Shown in pieces: positions 1 through 10,908 of a stretch of DNA of 64,000 nucleotides; positions within the stretch are counted from its first letter, which is position 1, and every line of letters starts with the position of its first letter. The DNA comes from Mermis nigrescens (taxonomy: Eukaryota > Nematoda > Enoplea > Mermithida > Mermithidae), in the NCBI GenBank assembly GCA_036768485.1, contig JAVLUZ010000599.1:62001-126000 (forward strand). The letters run 5' to 3'. A model generated the notes under the pieces. That model did not search any database and was not told the origin of the DNA. It saw only the letters and a list, made by a program, of their open reading frames with translations. The position numbers were made by a program, and so were the translations under genes.

Positions 1-385
1 GGTGTGATGAAGCATGAAAACATTCGACTGATTTCAGCTTTTAAATTCACAAAATATACAAACATCTCACGATATTTTGATGTTTCTGACTCTTAAATTC
101 AGTTCTGAGTATTATAGAATAACACAGAGAAAATTACTGAGCCTAAATTTTACGGTATTCCTGGAGTTGTGACACAAAATTAATACACAAACAGGGTATC
201 TTAATGGTATTCTACAATACTAATGTTATATTGCTTGAGAATTCGTACTGGTACCAGACATAAAATAAGATTAAATTAATGGGGATGCAACTATACATTA
301 AACAGCATGGAAATTCAGGGAAGCGAGTCCCGAAAAACTTTTGAAAAATGTTTTTGGGCTAAAAAACTATAAGGGTTTGGATACT

Positions 386-777
386 TGCACAGACGCATAA
401 GGTCAGGGTCGGCAGGGGGCCCAGGGGGAGGGTAGTCGAATAACGAAAATGGTCAACATAGTATAAATAAAACGCTTTTGCGTGATAACATCGCACTAAT
501 TAAGCATTTTCAGCCCATTTAGACGAAATTATATCGTATTTATACTAAAAAATATAGAAAGCGGTCACTTTAACGAGTAATGTAAATTATTTCAGACCAC
601 ATAACTTCGGAAGCTTTTCGAGGAAACAGAGCATAAAATTTATTTTGATATTATTACTGCTTTTGTCCTCGAAAATAATTCAGAAAATATTGCAGCTCAA
701 AATCGTCGGACAGTACCTGTCTGCCTGACCCTATAGCGGGGGAGGTAATCCTTCTCACTCCCCTATGGGTAAACACG
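386..777 (+). repeat. Degraded Fam-J element copy
   Basis: The stretch from 'gcataaggtcagggtcggc' to 'cactcccctatgggtaaac' runs parallel to the well-bounded Fam-J copy at 61036-61456. Both share the 'aaggtcaggg' start, the middle with 'aacgcttttgcgtgataa', and the 'cggacagtacctgtctg' stretch near the end. The ends are too diverged to read a target duplication, so the borders are approximate. Confidence 0.55.
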
Positions 778-865
778 TCAGGAACACAATTTATTGACGT
801 TTTGAACGATGCTCCTTTGTTCTGGAACAAAAAAACAAAAAATTCCGAAAAATTCGTATCCTTAA

Positions 866-945
866 ATTGGCATGTACAAAAATGTACAAAGAGTTTTAGG
901 GACCATCTTTGAACATGACATAGAAGCATTGTACAAAACAAAAGC
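866..945 (-). repeat. Fam-A end fragment
   Basis: About 80 bp resemble the reversed left end of Fam-A: 'atgtacaaagagttttagg', then 'gaccatctttgaacatg', then 'ttgtacaaaac'. The rest of the element is absent, so this is a remnant. Confidence 0.5.
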
Positions 946-1459
946 ATTTATCTATCACCTTCGCGCATTTGAATTATCTGCATAAACCGGGATCAAAAAC
1001 CAGATGTCCCATTCGCTAAAAGTATGAAATGCATTTGTAAATTTAATTTATTCCTTTTCCTATAAATTTAAGATGTCATTTCAAGAGGCTGGAAGCAGGT
1101 ATTCTTTTACAAGCTCCCTTTGTTAATATACAAAGATGATCCCCAAAATTCCTTACACATTTTTTGCACATTAATTTTAGGATACTATTATACGGTACAG
1201 TAAGTATTTCTGAGTGCTACAATTGAATTTTCGACTTCGATAGTGTAGGTCAGCCGAATGAAAAAATACTTAAAAATGTTCAACAAAAGGCGGAGCACCA
1301 AAAAATTTGACGGATTTTGCCTTTTTAAAAATTTTGTTTTTTAAAATTCCCTTTATTTATAGTAGGAATGTCCCATCACGAGCCCCGACCCCGACTCCGG
1401 TGCCGGGGCTAATGCCTCGGCCCCGATGCCGGAGCTCATGCCCCGGGCAAGGGGCTAAA

Positions 1460-2489
1460 ACATTTGTAATTGCGTATATAAAATCTCAGTTTCTCTTCTA
1501 CAATTAATCTGGACAATTAGTACGAAAGCGCACAAATAGTCTGTTCAATAATCAGATGAATTCAAATAATAAAATTTGATAGCTGGACTGTTTCTATAGC
1601 AAAAATGTAGACTCGTTTATGTTTATCTAACTTATGTGATTAAAAATCTAGCGTATTTGCCATACGTTTCTTTGAAGGACTTAAAGAAAATCAAAATTTA
1701 ACCGCTGAGTAGCTGTAATTATTCGATCGGACATTACTTGTAATTTAATAATTTTACGCATATGTCTTCTCAGAATAAGTATATAACCTACCATAATTTT
1801 TTATTCTATTCTCTTAGGTCTTATGAATAAAATTCATATGATCTGTTAAGTGTTAACCCTGGTCGGATATAATGCAGTAAAATTGATTAAATGATCAGCT
1901 TTGCAAGAAAATGATATTCAATGCTTTGAGTGCATTTATTGGTGTTCTGACCAATGCAAAATAATCTATAATACTACAGTTTTGCGTCAAGTGACAATTT
2001 TTGGTCGTAATATTAACAACTTTACGAAATTGTCGGAAATCACGCCTGCAATTTCTACATGGAGAAGATGCGCCAAACTCGCAAATAAGGATTTTTATAG
2101 CGTAGTAAAGCTGAAAGACATTACTTATTGCAGATTAGCAGTGCGAAAAAACGATCAGAGTATGTTAAGTTCAAGAAATGTGATGTAATAAATAGAAAAT
2201 GCGCGTGACTCTTTTACTGGGAAGTTAAGACTTCCTCATGGCCTTTCTCCATTCTTTAAAAGTAAAAATTTGATTAAAAAGATGATGGACTTTGTGGGAG
2301 TAAATCTAATAATTAATTTTACACAATTTTAAAATAGGTTAAACTTAAAAATGCATAGTATCAAGTAAAATGCTAATTTTAAGTTGATCTTCACGATAGA
2401 ATGATGAGCGCGTTAAGCGTAGTATTGAAGAAAATTTTTATGTAGGAAAGTGGTATCGATTATTAGGAACTACGATAACTGAAGCCGCT
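1460..2489. other. Unrecognised AT-rich sequence
   Basis: Nothing recognisable is seen here on either strand. A 95-codon open frame at 1901-2188 (+) has no family motif I know and no usable context, so I do not call it a gene. Confidence 0.5.
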
Positions 2490-2507
2490 GTTTATATGGG
2501 TAGGGGA

Positions 2508-2716
2508 CACTTGGCCAGCATATTCAGATGGCCAGCGTATCCAGATGGTCAGCTTAGTTCAGATGGCCAGCATAATCAGATGGCCAGCATAATCAGATGG
2601 CCAGCATATTCAGATGGCCAGTGTATTCAGATGGCCAGCGTATTCAGATGGCCAGCCTACTAGTTCAGATGGCCAGCGTATTCAGATGGCCAGCATATTC
2701 AGATGGCCAGCATAAG
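2508..2716. repeat. Left tandem array of GGCCAGC units
   Basis: About ten copies of an 18-20 bp unit, 'ttcagatggccagcgtat' with variants, lie head to tail just inside the left end of the 2498-7610 element. The inverted counterpart is at 7387-7600. Confidence 0.9.
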
Positions 2717-2823
2717 GCCAATAAAGGTTAAGAAAAGAGGTTGAAGATTGGCTTTCCATCCAATACTGTATTACCAACACACCGAGGTGTGATTCTCGCT
2801 GAGATACCGCAAGTGGTCGCAAC

Positions 2824-3272
2824 CATACGTGGGCAGCAAGAAAATTCTGCGGGGTGCAAGATTTTTGGAAGGTCAAAATATGGCCTTGAAAATGGTGGTG
2901 TGGCCAAAATGTACCATTTTTCGACGTTTCTCATCGAGCACCATCCATTAGTATCAAAAAATTGCGAAAAAAACGAAAAAAATGTTTACAAATTTAATTC
3001 TCGGGGATATTTTGATTTCTGGGGGTTGCATACCATACGTGGGCAGCAAGAAAATTCTGGGGGGTGCAAGATTTTTTTGAAGGTCAGAAAATGGCCTTAA
3101 AAATTGTGGTATGGCGATAAAAACACCATTTTTCGATGTTTCTCATCAAGCACTATCCATTGGCATCAAAAAATTGCGAAAAAAACGGAAAAAATTTTCA
3201 AAAATTGAATTCTGGGGGGGTATTTTGGTTTCTGGGGGGTGCATACCCCCCAAACCCCCACGCCCAGGTGTG
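2824..3272 (+). mobile_element. Composite Fam-B element, two partial units
   Basis: It starts CATACGTGGGCAGCAAG and ends CACGCCCAGGTGTG, flanked by a perfect 8-bp duplication GTCGCAAC (2816-2823, 3273-3280). It is 449 bp rather than the usual 240-270 because a second Fam-B start (CATACGTGGGC at about 3032) follows the first unit's 'ttgcatac'. A later insertion into 'gtgcatac' followed by recombination would explain this. Confidence 0.85.
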
Positions 3273-3384
3273 GTCGCAACTCCTAAAGGCTGTAACCTTC
3301 GCCATACAAATCTAGCGCCCCATTTATTAACCCCGGAGGGATGAAAGGCTGGGTGCTCTATTGGATTTAAGAGCGCTAAGGTCC

Positions 3385-3900
3385 CTAAATAAGAATCCCA
3401 GGCATCATTTTAGTTAATATATGTATATTCACTTTTATTAATTTTAACAAATTACCCTTAAATCTTAGGACTGTCATACAAAAATGCGTAAGAAACATAG
3501 AAGCGATATCGGGATTTTTTCGGATTCTTCCTTCGCTAATAATAATCATTGAATAAGTTTCGTTTTCTTCACAACCATTTTGCCTTTTGATGCTTTTGCA
3601 GTTGATGCATTCCCAATAGTCGTTCGTAACACCGTTAGACAGAACACGACAGTTTTTTTCGAATATTGATAAGAATGACAAGCCTGATTAAATGATCGAA
3701 AAGTAAGGACTGTAGTAGAAAGCTTGGAACTCAAAGTAAAATTAGCCTCTCCATAATCCATTTTATAATAAAATGTTCACTTCGTCTTACCTAACCTTTG
3801 CTGATGTAACTACTGTTAACTAGAACAGCCCTTGCGTTCTTTTATTGAATTATTATTGAGTAAACAATTGTAAACCTTGTCCTAATTGTTGACCTCAACA
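3385..3900. other. Unrecognised sequence inside the 2498-7610 element
   Basis: No known protein motif is seen. Two overlapping minus-strand open frames (3385-3681, 3546-3761) have no recognisable domain. This could be decayed body sequence of the host element. Confidence 0.4.
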
Positions 3901-4503
3901 TAGTAGTCTGACATGCACAGTAAGGCCCTGCTATACTTCGCCGTGCGGCGCCGCGTGGCGAAGTAGCTGCTATACTTCCAACGCGGCGCCACGCGGTGCC
4001 GCGCGGCAGAAAAAATTTATTGATGTTGTAACTGCAGTAAAACAGCAAAAAAGTAAAACATTTGTAAACTGTATACTGTATTCTGTGTCAAGAAAACAAG
4101 TGAAAAGGGTATAGGTCAACGCTTGTGCACATTAAAAACTGTACTCATTTTCGGTTTCAGCATCATGAAAACAAGTTTTGAAAGGCATAGAGACTAGTGA
4201 TGTAAAAGATCATCTGGATCTGATCTTTTTATCCAGATTCAGATCCAGATCCAATAATCTGGATCTGGTTATCTGATCTGGATCTGTATCAGCCAGAAAT
4301 TCCGAACCTGATCTTTATCTGGATCTGTTTAGTCAAGTTATATCTAATTAAAGAGATCAGGGAGTTATTTTTCAGCGATGGTATCCTTTCTGTTTTACGA
4401 CTTCATGTGGGTAGGTTAACATTACATGCACGTGGGGGGGGCGTCTGCAGGAGGTTTTGACCTTTGACCCCCAGTTTCGTGCTACTCCCCCTTCAGAATG
4501 ATT

Positions 4504-4847
4504 GTGCCTCAACACTCCCACCGTCTCAACATTCCCACTGTCTCAACATTCCCACTGTCTCAACACTCCCACTCGAATTCTCAACACTCCCACCGTCTCA
4601 ACATTCCCACTGTCTCAACATTCCCACCGTCTCAACACTCCCACTCGAATTCTCAACACTCCCACTGTCTCAACATTCCCACTGTCTCAACATTCCCACC
4701 GTCTCAACACTCCCACTCGAATTCTCAACACTCCCACTGTCTCAACATTCCCACTGTCTCAACATTCCCACCGTCTCAACACTCCCACTCGAATTCTCAA
4801 CACTCCCACTGTCTCAGCATTCCCACTGTCGCAATGCTAAACGGGAC
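4504..4847. repeat. Left arm tandem array, 17-bp units in a 72-bp higher-order repeat
   Basis: Units of the type 'ctcaacattcccactgt' alternate with a longer 'ctcaacactcccactcgaatt' unit. Together they form a higher-order repeat of about 72 bp present about four times, each with a GAATTC site. Since 72 is a multiple of three, all three forward frames stay open (about 112-147 codons). These open frames are products of the repeat, not genes. Confidence 0.92.
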
Positions 4848-5399
4848 CATATGAGCATGAACCCCCTCTCGCCCAAAAATCTGGCGAACTTCCTAGAATT
4901 CTTATAATTGATATTATTTAGTACTTGATCCCGCCTGGAGCCCCATAATTTTTACGCTGCCCATGCATGAACGGTAAATTTCACTTAAGGGCGATAAGAT
5001 TTACAACCTTGTACATATTCCAGTTCAGATTTAGGATTTTATATATCACTTATTGGTGATAAGATCTACGACCTTGCACATACCATAGCTTCGCCACTGA
5101 AATTCGCGAAACAGTGGTATGTGGCATCCGTGGCAGTAAAATCCGGAATCCGTTGAAGTAGAATATGTGCAAGGTCGTAGATCTTATCATCAATAAATGA
5201 TATATGAAATCATAAATCTGAACTGGAATATGTGCAAGGTTGTAACTCTTATCGCCCTTAAGTGAAATTTACCGTTCATCATGGGCAGCGTAAAAATTAT
5301 GGGGCTCCAGGCGGGATCAAGTCCCAAAAAGTATCAATGATAATAATTCTAGGAAGTTCGCCAGATTCTTGGGCGAGAGGGGGTTCATGCTCATATATG

Positions 5400-5728
5400 A
5401 TCCCGTTTAGCATTGCGACAGTGGGAATGTTGAGACAGTGGGAGTGTTGAGAATTCGAGTGGGAGTGTTGAGACAGTGGGAATGTTGAGACAGTGGAGTG
5501 TTGAGAATTCGAGTGGGAGTGTTGAGACGGTGGGAATGTTGAGACAGTGGGAATGTTGAGACAGTGGGAGTGTTGAGAATTCGAGTGGGAGTGTTGAGAC
5601 GGTGGGAATGTTGAGACAGTGGAAATGTTGAGACGGTGGGAGTGTTGAGAATTCGAGTGGGAGTGTTGGAGACAGTGGGAATGTTGAGACAGTGGGAATG
5701 TTGAGACGGTGGGAGTGTTGAGACGGTA
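5400..5728. repeat. Right arm tandem array, inverted copy of 4504-4847
   Basis: The same units are read on the other strand ('gggaatgttgagacagtg'). Small differences from the left arm (a missing G near 5497, one extra G near 5670) show that the arms diverged after they formed. The open frame on the minus strand here is a repeat artefact. Confidence 0.92.
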
Positions 5729-7110
5729 CCTTCAGAATGGCCAAAAAGTGCCGCTGACCCTCCATAATTTTTTGGTTTTAGAAAAAAATTTTAAAGCTCT
5801 GCAGAAAAGTAACTTAAGTGATAAAAATGTATTAAAGGTTGTTTCTTCACATAAATGATCATCAGAATTGACCTTTGAGAGACTTTTTTTTGCCTAAAAA
5901 TGGGAAACTTTTGAATTTTTTGTCGTGTTTAGGACGTCGGAACAGATTGAAAGACACCAATTGAAAAATATTACCTTGTTTAAAATTAACCAACATTTTA
6001 TTTAAATTTGAATTCTTTGTTGATTAAAATTGTTGTTGATGTCTGTGAGACAGAAAGGAACTTTCAAATAGTACGATAAGTATTCATGAGTGATTATAAT
6101 TTTAGCAGCAATGTTTAAAAAGATTGCATTCGTAATTTGGATTAATGTCGTTTTTGTAAAAAGCAGACTACACTGTCTTTTGGTTGACTCAAAAGTCTAA
6201 ACTTGTGAGCTTTTACTTTTTAGACAATTTTTACTGATATCATTTTTATGTAAAAGCTCTAAAATGCAAATTTTCCTCGGCTCTGCCCCAGACCCCTCTG
6301 GGGGCTGTTATATTAGTCCCGCCACCCGAGACCCCCAATCAATCTGGGCTTGGGTGCTTTACGCCTTCCTTCTTAGCAATACAAATTGCTGCACAAAAAA
6401 TATATTTTTATCTGATCTGGATCTGTATTTGGATCTTTTTAAATTTTGATCTGGCAAAACGATCTGAATCTGGATCTGGTTATTTTGTGATCTGGTTATC
6501 TGATCTGGATCTGGATCTGCCAGAAAATCTGAACCGTATCTTTATCTGGATCTGGGTAAAAATCTGGATCTTTTACATCACTAATAGAGCACACATTTTT
6601 GCACACAGACATCTTAAAAATCGATTATATATTCAATTTTCACGCTTTCACGTATGCATAAACATCAGTACATCATAAAAAATGCTAAAATCAAGCTTTC
6701 CCTCATAAATAAATGATAAATATAGGCCGCCGCGTCCCACCGCGTGGCAAAAGTTTGAACAGTGTTCAAACTTCAATTTATCTGCCACGCGGCGCCGCGC
6801 GGCGGGAAGTACAGCAGGGCCTTAACAGTTAGGTAGATAGGCAGGTGGTTGTAATCAAATAATTCACCCGGTGTACCTAAGACCATACACAGACAGCATG
6901 AGCATTCCCGGGGTCTAAATGAATTAAAATTCAAAACAATGCGAAAATTGCAATTCTGGGGTTGTTGTGCCAATAATCGATTTCTAGGGGTTTCCAAATG
7001 TGTGCCTATAATGCTTTCCTATTGATTACTATATCTTGATAATATGTAGGATTACTTATGTATGTGCATCTAGTAGCGCACTCGAACACGGTGGCGCAGA
7101 TGGCACCGAC

Positions 7111-7369
7111 GACCACACCTGGGAGTGAGGGGAGTTGGAGGGGTTTGCACTCCCCCCGAGAAACCAAAATACCCCCAGAAATGAAAATATCCCCTCAGAA
7201 TTCAATTTTTTGAAATTTTTTCGTTTTTTCGCAATTTTTAGATGCCAATGGATAGTGCTCGATGAGAAATGTTCAAAAATGCAAAAATGGTGTTTTTTCG
7301 CCATATCACCATTTTTGACCTTTGAAAAAACTTGCACTCCCCTTGGAATTTTGGTGTTGCCCACGAACG
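7111..7369 (-). mobile_element. Fam-B element
   Basis: A reverse-oriented Fam-B copy of 259 bp, flanked by a perfect 8-bp duplication GCACCGAC (7103-7110, 7370-7377). It shows the family interior: a G/C-run pair, 'gatgccaatggatagtgct' and 'tttttcgccatatcacc'. Confidence 0.85.
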
Positions 7370-7386
7370 GCACCGACCCCTAAGCC

Positions 7387-7600
7387 TTAAGCTGGCCATC
7401 TGACTATGCTGGTCATGTGAATATGCTGGCCTTCTGATTATGCTGGCCATCTGAATACGCTGGCCATCTGAATACGCTGGCCATCTGAATACGCTGGCCA
7501 TGTTAACACAATGGGCGTCGGAAATAGATCATTTTGGCTGGCCATCTGAATACGCTGGCCATCTGAATGTGCTAGTCAAGTGAACCCGGCTGGCCATGTG
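7387..7600. repeat. Right tandem array of GGCCAGC units (inverted)
   Basis: Repeats of 'gctggccatctgaatac' in opposite orientation to 2508-2716 form the right inner end of the 2498-7610 element. Variants such as 'gctagtcaagtgaac' show decay. Confidence 0.9.
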
Positions 7601-7748
7601 ACTCCTAACCGTTTATATCCTATTATGAACTTGTAAATTTCCGTAAGATCGTCAGCCTACCCTAAAATCGCCCTACAATTATGAACTTTTAAAAATCTTC
7701 TTTGCACCCTTATTAATAGGCATTACCGCAGAAAGTATCACTAATGAC

Positions 7749-7988
7749 CACACCTGGGCGTGGGGGGTTTGGGAGGTATGCACCCCCCCGAAAAACCAAA
7801 ATACCCCCCAGAATTCAATTTTTAAATTTTCTTTGTTTTTTCGCAATATTTTGATGCCAATGGATAGTGCTCGATGAGAAACGTTGAAAAAGTGTGTTTT
7901 TTCGCCATACCATACCACCATTGTTAAGGCCATTTTTTGATGTTTGAAAAGTCTTGCACCCCCAGAATTTTGGTGCCGCCCACCTATG
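7749..7988 (-). mobile_element. Fam-B element
   Basis: It runs from CACACCTGGGCGTGG to GCCCACCTATG, 240 bp, with flanks ctaatgac and ccaatgac (seven of eight identical). It lies outside the 2498-7610 element but inside the possible 1363-8110 unit. Confidence 0.8.
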
Positions 7989-8329
7989 CCAATGACCTTA
8001 AGTAGACACTTATAGTCAGCATACACTAGTATACATAACATCTTGTCAAGGCCTCGATGTCGGGGCATAAGCCCCGGCCCCAACCAAATAGTCAGCCCGG
8101 GACATCCCTACAATAATTGGAATAAACATTTTAAGTAGTTTCCAAAAATTCAAATTTTAATTTTTTAATCTTTAAAAACTTCTTCTGGAAAAAATTGTAT
8201 TTTTTGGCTGTTTTATATGTTTTTTGGCCGTTATAGGCCGAAAATTGGCGGTAATTTACCCCCCCCCTAAAATTGGTCGAAGACCTCCATCCAAATTTTC
8301 GAGCTGTTACATGTACTGCTGAAGGACTA

Positions 8330-8602
8330 GAGGCTGCCTGCCTAGAATGGAAAAATGGGATATTTTGTGGGGAAAACGATGCGAACTCAAGAGATCAAGG
8401 ATGAAAATCGAAGATTATTGACCAGAAACTATGAATAATGTTGTTTTAATGCTATTTCAGCATTTATACCAATTTTTGAGGTCATTTTGGAACCCTATTT
8501 TAGCATTTATATAATAGTTTTTGAGTCAGTTCGGCCAAAAAAGCTCGACCCTCCAGACCAGCTGATCCCCCAGAACGGCCATGCTATGCATGTATGGTCA
8601 TG
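8330..8602 (+). repeat. Fam-L repeat copy
   Basis: The order of 'gaccagaaactatgaataat', 'tgctatttcagcatttat', a 'ggtcattttgga' block and 'cagctgatcccccagaac' is shared with 17590-17875 and 55085-55320. The right border ends in 'gctatgcatgtatg', similar to a Fam-C end. No complete pair of ends was found. Confidence 0.5.
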
Positions 8603-8934
8603 GATGACCATTAGGGATGCAACGGGTCCAGATTTTTGTGGAATATCGGGTCCGGGTCCGGGTCTCAAATTTTTCAGATAACGGGTTCGGGTCCGGGTCT
8701 GAAAAAAATAACGGGTTCGGGTCCGGGTCCGGGTCCACGAGAATTTGTGAATCATGTCTTATATGAACAAAATGGTCCTATTATTTATATACAGCTAATT
8801 TTTTAATGCACTCAGATTGCGTGATTGCTTCTTATTTTCAGAATGTCAGTCAACAAAAAGTTAAAGTTCCTGAATAAGTGATTTAAATAATTATTTATAC
8901 ATCCAAAGGTGATATATATCTATAATTTTTTTAG

Positions 8935-9727
8935 CAAAAAAAAGTGGGGCAGAAACGATCAAATTCGAGACATATTGATAAAAAAATTGCTCGAATGATT
9001 GCACTGGACGATCAGTCTTTTCAGTCTGTTGAAAATATTGGTTTTATGGAATTAAGGCGAGAAATTCTCTTTTTTAATTGCCTATTAAATTTCGATTAAT
9101 ATAAACTAATCAAGTTTATTTTATAGATTCCGTTATATAAGCTTAAATCAAGAACATTTTATAAAAATGAAGTACTGAGTGAATATGAAAGTGTGCGGGA
9201 AAAATAGCTGAGCAGGTTAAGAAATGCGTTGAAATCGGTATTTCATTCACGACTGACATTTGGTCTGGCATCAGCGAATCATTGTTTAGGCAAGTTTTCT
9301 TAACCTTGAAAACTCTGTAACATAATTGATTAATCACAACGTTTTAATTTTAAATTTTAACAGCACATTCAATTTCGGACGACTTTAAGCTGAAAAAGTG
9401 CAATTTGCATGCATCACTTTTAGGCGCTGAGCATCATACAGCACAATATTTAAGCGAAGTGCCCGAAAACATGCTTTATTCGTGGGACATTAAAAAATAG
9501 TTAGTGAGTTAGCGCGTAGATTCTTAAATTAACTACGAGTCATACAATATCTTTATGAATTTCTTGCAGGTGCACGTTATTGTACGCGATAATGGTACAA
9601 ACATATGTACGTAGTTAAGGCGTTCGAAGATTCAAACTTACCAAGTTCAAGCTGTGCGGAGCATAATTTGAATTTAATTGTTAAGGCGGCAGTGAAAAAA
9701 AAACTTATTTTTTTGCAAGTTTGATGT
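8935..9727 (+). pseudogene. hAT transposase pseudogene, N-terminal and central part
   Basis: Reading the plus strand in pieces gives a typical hAT transposase order. The first piece (8935-9094) holds IDKKIARMIALDDQSFQSVE. Next comes LYKLKSRTFYKNEVL at about 9131, then ISFTTDIWSGISES at about 9237, then SDDFKLKKCNLHASLLG at about 9378. VHVIVRDNGTNI follows at about 9569, and LPSSSCAEHNLNLIVKAAV at about 9637. hAT transposases share these blocks, including the T-D-x-W of the catalytic core and the D-N-x-x-N block. Intron-like junctions (ttttttag before 8935, tttatag before 9127) suggest that the parent gene was spliced. A TAG after VREK with a +1 shift (about 9210), plus further stops, break it. 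The C-terminal dimerisation part was not found beyond the Fam-D insertion. I am confident of the family and unsure of the exon edges. Confidence 0.85.
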
Positions 9728-9838
9728 ACTTACTTCTCAGCTCATTTATCCAGGCTCTAGAACAGCAGCAAACGGTTAAAAATGCACCTTATTTGCCGAA
9801 AAATGACTGGCCATTTTCACAGAAGCGACTCAAAGTGA

Positions 9839-10908
9839 CAGTGGCGGATCTACGATTTTCCTAGAGGGGCGTATCCCAACTTTTCCAAAAATAGTCAAAA
9901 AGAGGTCCGAAAATTTGCCCTTGACGCGCAAAATAGCGTTTTTTCGGTGTGTTACGTTGTATACTTTTACATAAAATCACTTTTGACGCAATATTCTTTC
10001 TAAAAATTTTAAAATTTTACACAATTTTGTGCGAAAAAATCATTAAATTTCTTTGACTTTAACAAAAAATCTGGCGCAAAGCGCCGGAAAATCTGTGAAA
10101 TCAAGGCAGATAGACGTCTAGAAGCATGATTTACTGCTTGATTTCCTATATTTATGGCATTTGATGCGAAACATCGAAATTTTTAATTGAAAATAGAAGA
10201 AAACTATGCAAAAATAGCTGTTTCTGCTGTTAAAATTGTTTTGAAACCTACATGAACAGAAAATAGCTTCCAGGCAGTGTTTTTTTGTACAAGGTCCGTT
10301 TGTACATGTATATACAAAGATGGTCCCTAAAAGTTTTTGCACATTTGGTACACACAAATTTTTGAGTACTATGATATAATATGGTAGCGACTTTAGTGTG
10401 GTAAAAACAGAGTTGTTGACCTTTGGTAGAGTATTTTAGCTATATAATTCCTGGTTTTATGAGGGCAAAAATCATTAAGATCGTCTTAAAACAGCACGAA
10501 GCGCCGAAAAATTTGACATTTTTCCTTTCGAAATGCGATTTCTGTTATTATAAAAATATATAGAACACACAATTATTCCTATCAACGCAATGCGCCGAAA
10601 ATGTTTGCGAATTTTAAACCTTTTTTGCAGTTTTTGTCTTCCAAAAATTTTTGTACTTGTACAAGACGGTTCCGAAAAGTCTTCGTACATCGGTAAAAAT
10701 CTTTGCCGAATAAAAAAAAAACCGTGCTTCCAGGTCGCCAAGAAAGTAAATAAATGTCATCCGGCGCAGTGCCGGAAAGTTTTGAGAAATTATGGTCACT
10801 GACGGCCATAAATGATTGAAAATTGCATATCATTCTTTATCTCGCCAAATATTTTTGGCCAATAAGAGAGAGCAGCCCCTCCCCCCGCCCACCTAAAATC
10901 CGCCCCTG
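9839..10908. mobile_element. Fam-D hAT-like MITE
   Basis: The left end is CAGTGGCGGATCTACGATTT and the right end read backwards is CAGGGGCGGATTTTAGGT. The flanks caaagtga and caaacaga agree at six of eight positions. CAGNGGCGGAT is a frequent hAT end. There is no coding content. A Fam-A copy at 10275-10726 sits inside. A GGCGC...GCGCC hairpin motif occurs near 10075. Confidence 0.82.
10275..10726 (+). mobile_element. Fam-A element
   Basis: A 452-bp copy starting CAGTGTTTTTTTGTAC and ending ...AAAAAACCGTG, flanked by a perfect duplication CTTCCAGG (10267-10274, 10727-10734). Inside are the family marks: paired 'gtacatgtacaaag' boxes near each end and two hairpin motifs about 91 bp apart (about 10494 and 10585). 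It is the innermost level of the 8612-11213 nest. Confidence 0.92.

Larger units (their letters stand above)
4501..5728. mobile_element. Foldback-like palindromic element
   Basis: Two arms of about 580 bp are inverted copies around a loop of about 80 bp (near 5083-5163). Each arm has an outer tandem block and an inner unique part; 'gaccttgcacata' at 5070 pairs with 'tatgtgcaaggtc' at 5164. An 11-bp direct repeat, CCTTCAGAATG, flanks the whole (4490-4500, 5729-5739) and would contain an 8-9 bp target duplication. Long inverted arms made of short tandem repeats are the hallmark of Drosophila Foldback/Galileo elements. Membership of that superfamily is inference, because no transposase is present. 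Confidence 0.8.
4195..6583. mobile_element. hAT-like element with TAGTGATGTAAAAGATC ends
   Basis: The left end TAGTGATGTAAAAGATC and the right end GATCTTTTACATCACTA are perfect inverted repeats of 17 bp. Many 'gatctggatctg' units follow on each side (4205-4335, 6410-6575). The 8-bp flanks are atagagac and atagagca, six of eight identical. TAGTGATG-type ends plus an 8-bp duplication point to hAT. No transposase frame is left. The body is largely occupied by the palindrome at 4501-5728. Confidence 0.8.
3921..6824. mobile_element. Element with TAAGGCCCTGCT inverted ends and GC-rich subterminal repeats
   Basis: The left end TAAGGCCCTGCTATACTTC and the right end read backwards, TAAGGCCCTGCTGTACTTC, are nearly identical over 19 bp. 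Both run on into CGCGGCGCCGCGC-type repeats (3940-4010 and 6725-6805). I see only ACAG in common on the two flanks (3917-3920, 6825-6828), so the superfamily is open. It carries the 4195-6583 element, which explains most of its length. Confidence 0.7.
2498..7610. mobile_element. 5.1-kb element with tandem-repeat inverted ends and a perfect 8-bp duplication
   Basis: The left end is GGGTAGGGGACACTTGGCC and the right end read backwards is GGTTAGGAGTCACATGGCC. They are flanked by an identical 8-bp duplication, GTTTATAT (2490-2497 and 7611-7618). Each end continues into a tandem array of 'cagatggccagc' units, in opposite orientation on the two sides. Most of the interior is later insertions: two Fam-B copies and the 3921-6824 nest. 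An 8-bp duplication is typical of hAT transposition, but the TIR itself is not a classic hAT one. No transposase is seen, so the element is non-autonomous. Confidence 0.8.
1363..8110. mobile_element. Possible outermost hAT-like element with TAGGRATGTCCC ends
   Basis: The left end reads TAGGAATGTCCC followed by GC-rich sequence (about 1376-1455). The right end, read on the other strand, is TAGGGATGTCCCGGGC followed by GC-rich sequence (about 8045-8098). This TAGGGATG type of end is common among hAT elements, and subterminal GC-rich repeats occur in the hAT-like elements at 8612 and 29180 as well. The 8-bp flanks (atttatag and caataatt) do not match, so these may be two different copies. If it is one element, its own sequence is about 1.4 kb once the inner insertions are removed. 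Confidence 0.4.

Noticed and set aside
1901..2188. A 95-codon open frame with several Cys residues
   Set aside because: There is no recognisable domain and no conserved context, and the length is expected by chance in 64 kb.
4464..4907. Three overlapping open frames of 112-147 codons
   Set aside because: They are the 72-bp repeat read in three frames; the unit length is a multiple of three, so no frame meets a stop.
1363..8110. Treating the TAGGRATGTCCC pair as a proven single element
   Set aside because: The flanking 8-mers do not match, so I list it only as possible.
10118..10833. Several overlapping minus-strand frames around 10.1-10.8 kb
   Set aside because: They are translations of Fam-D and Fam-A, which recur without a conserved frame in other copies.
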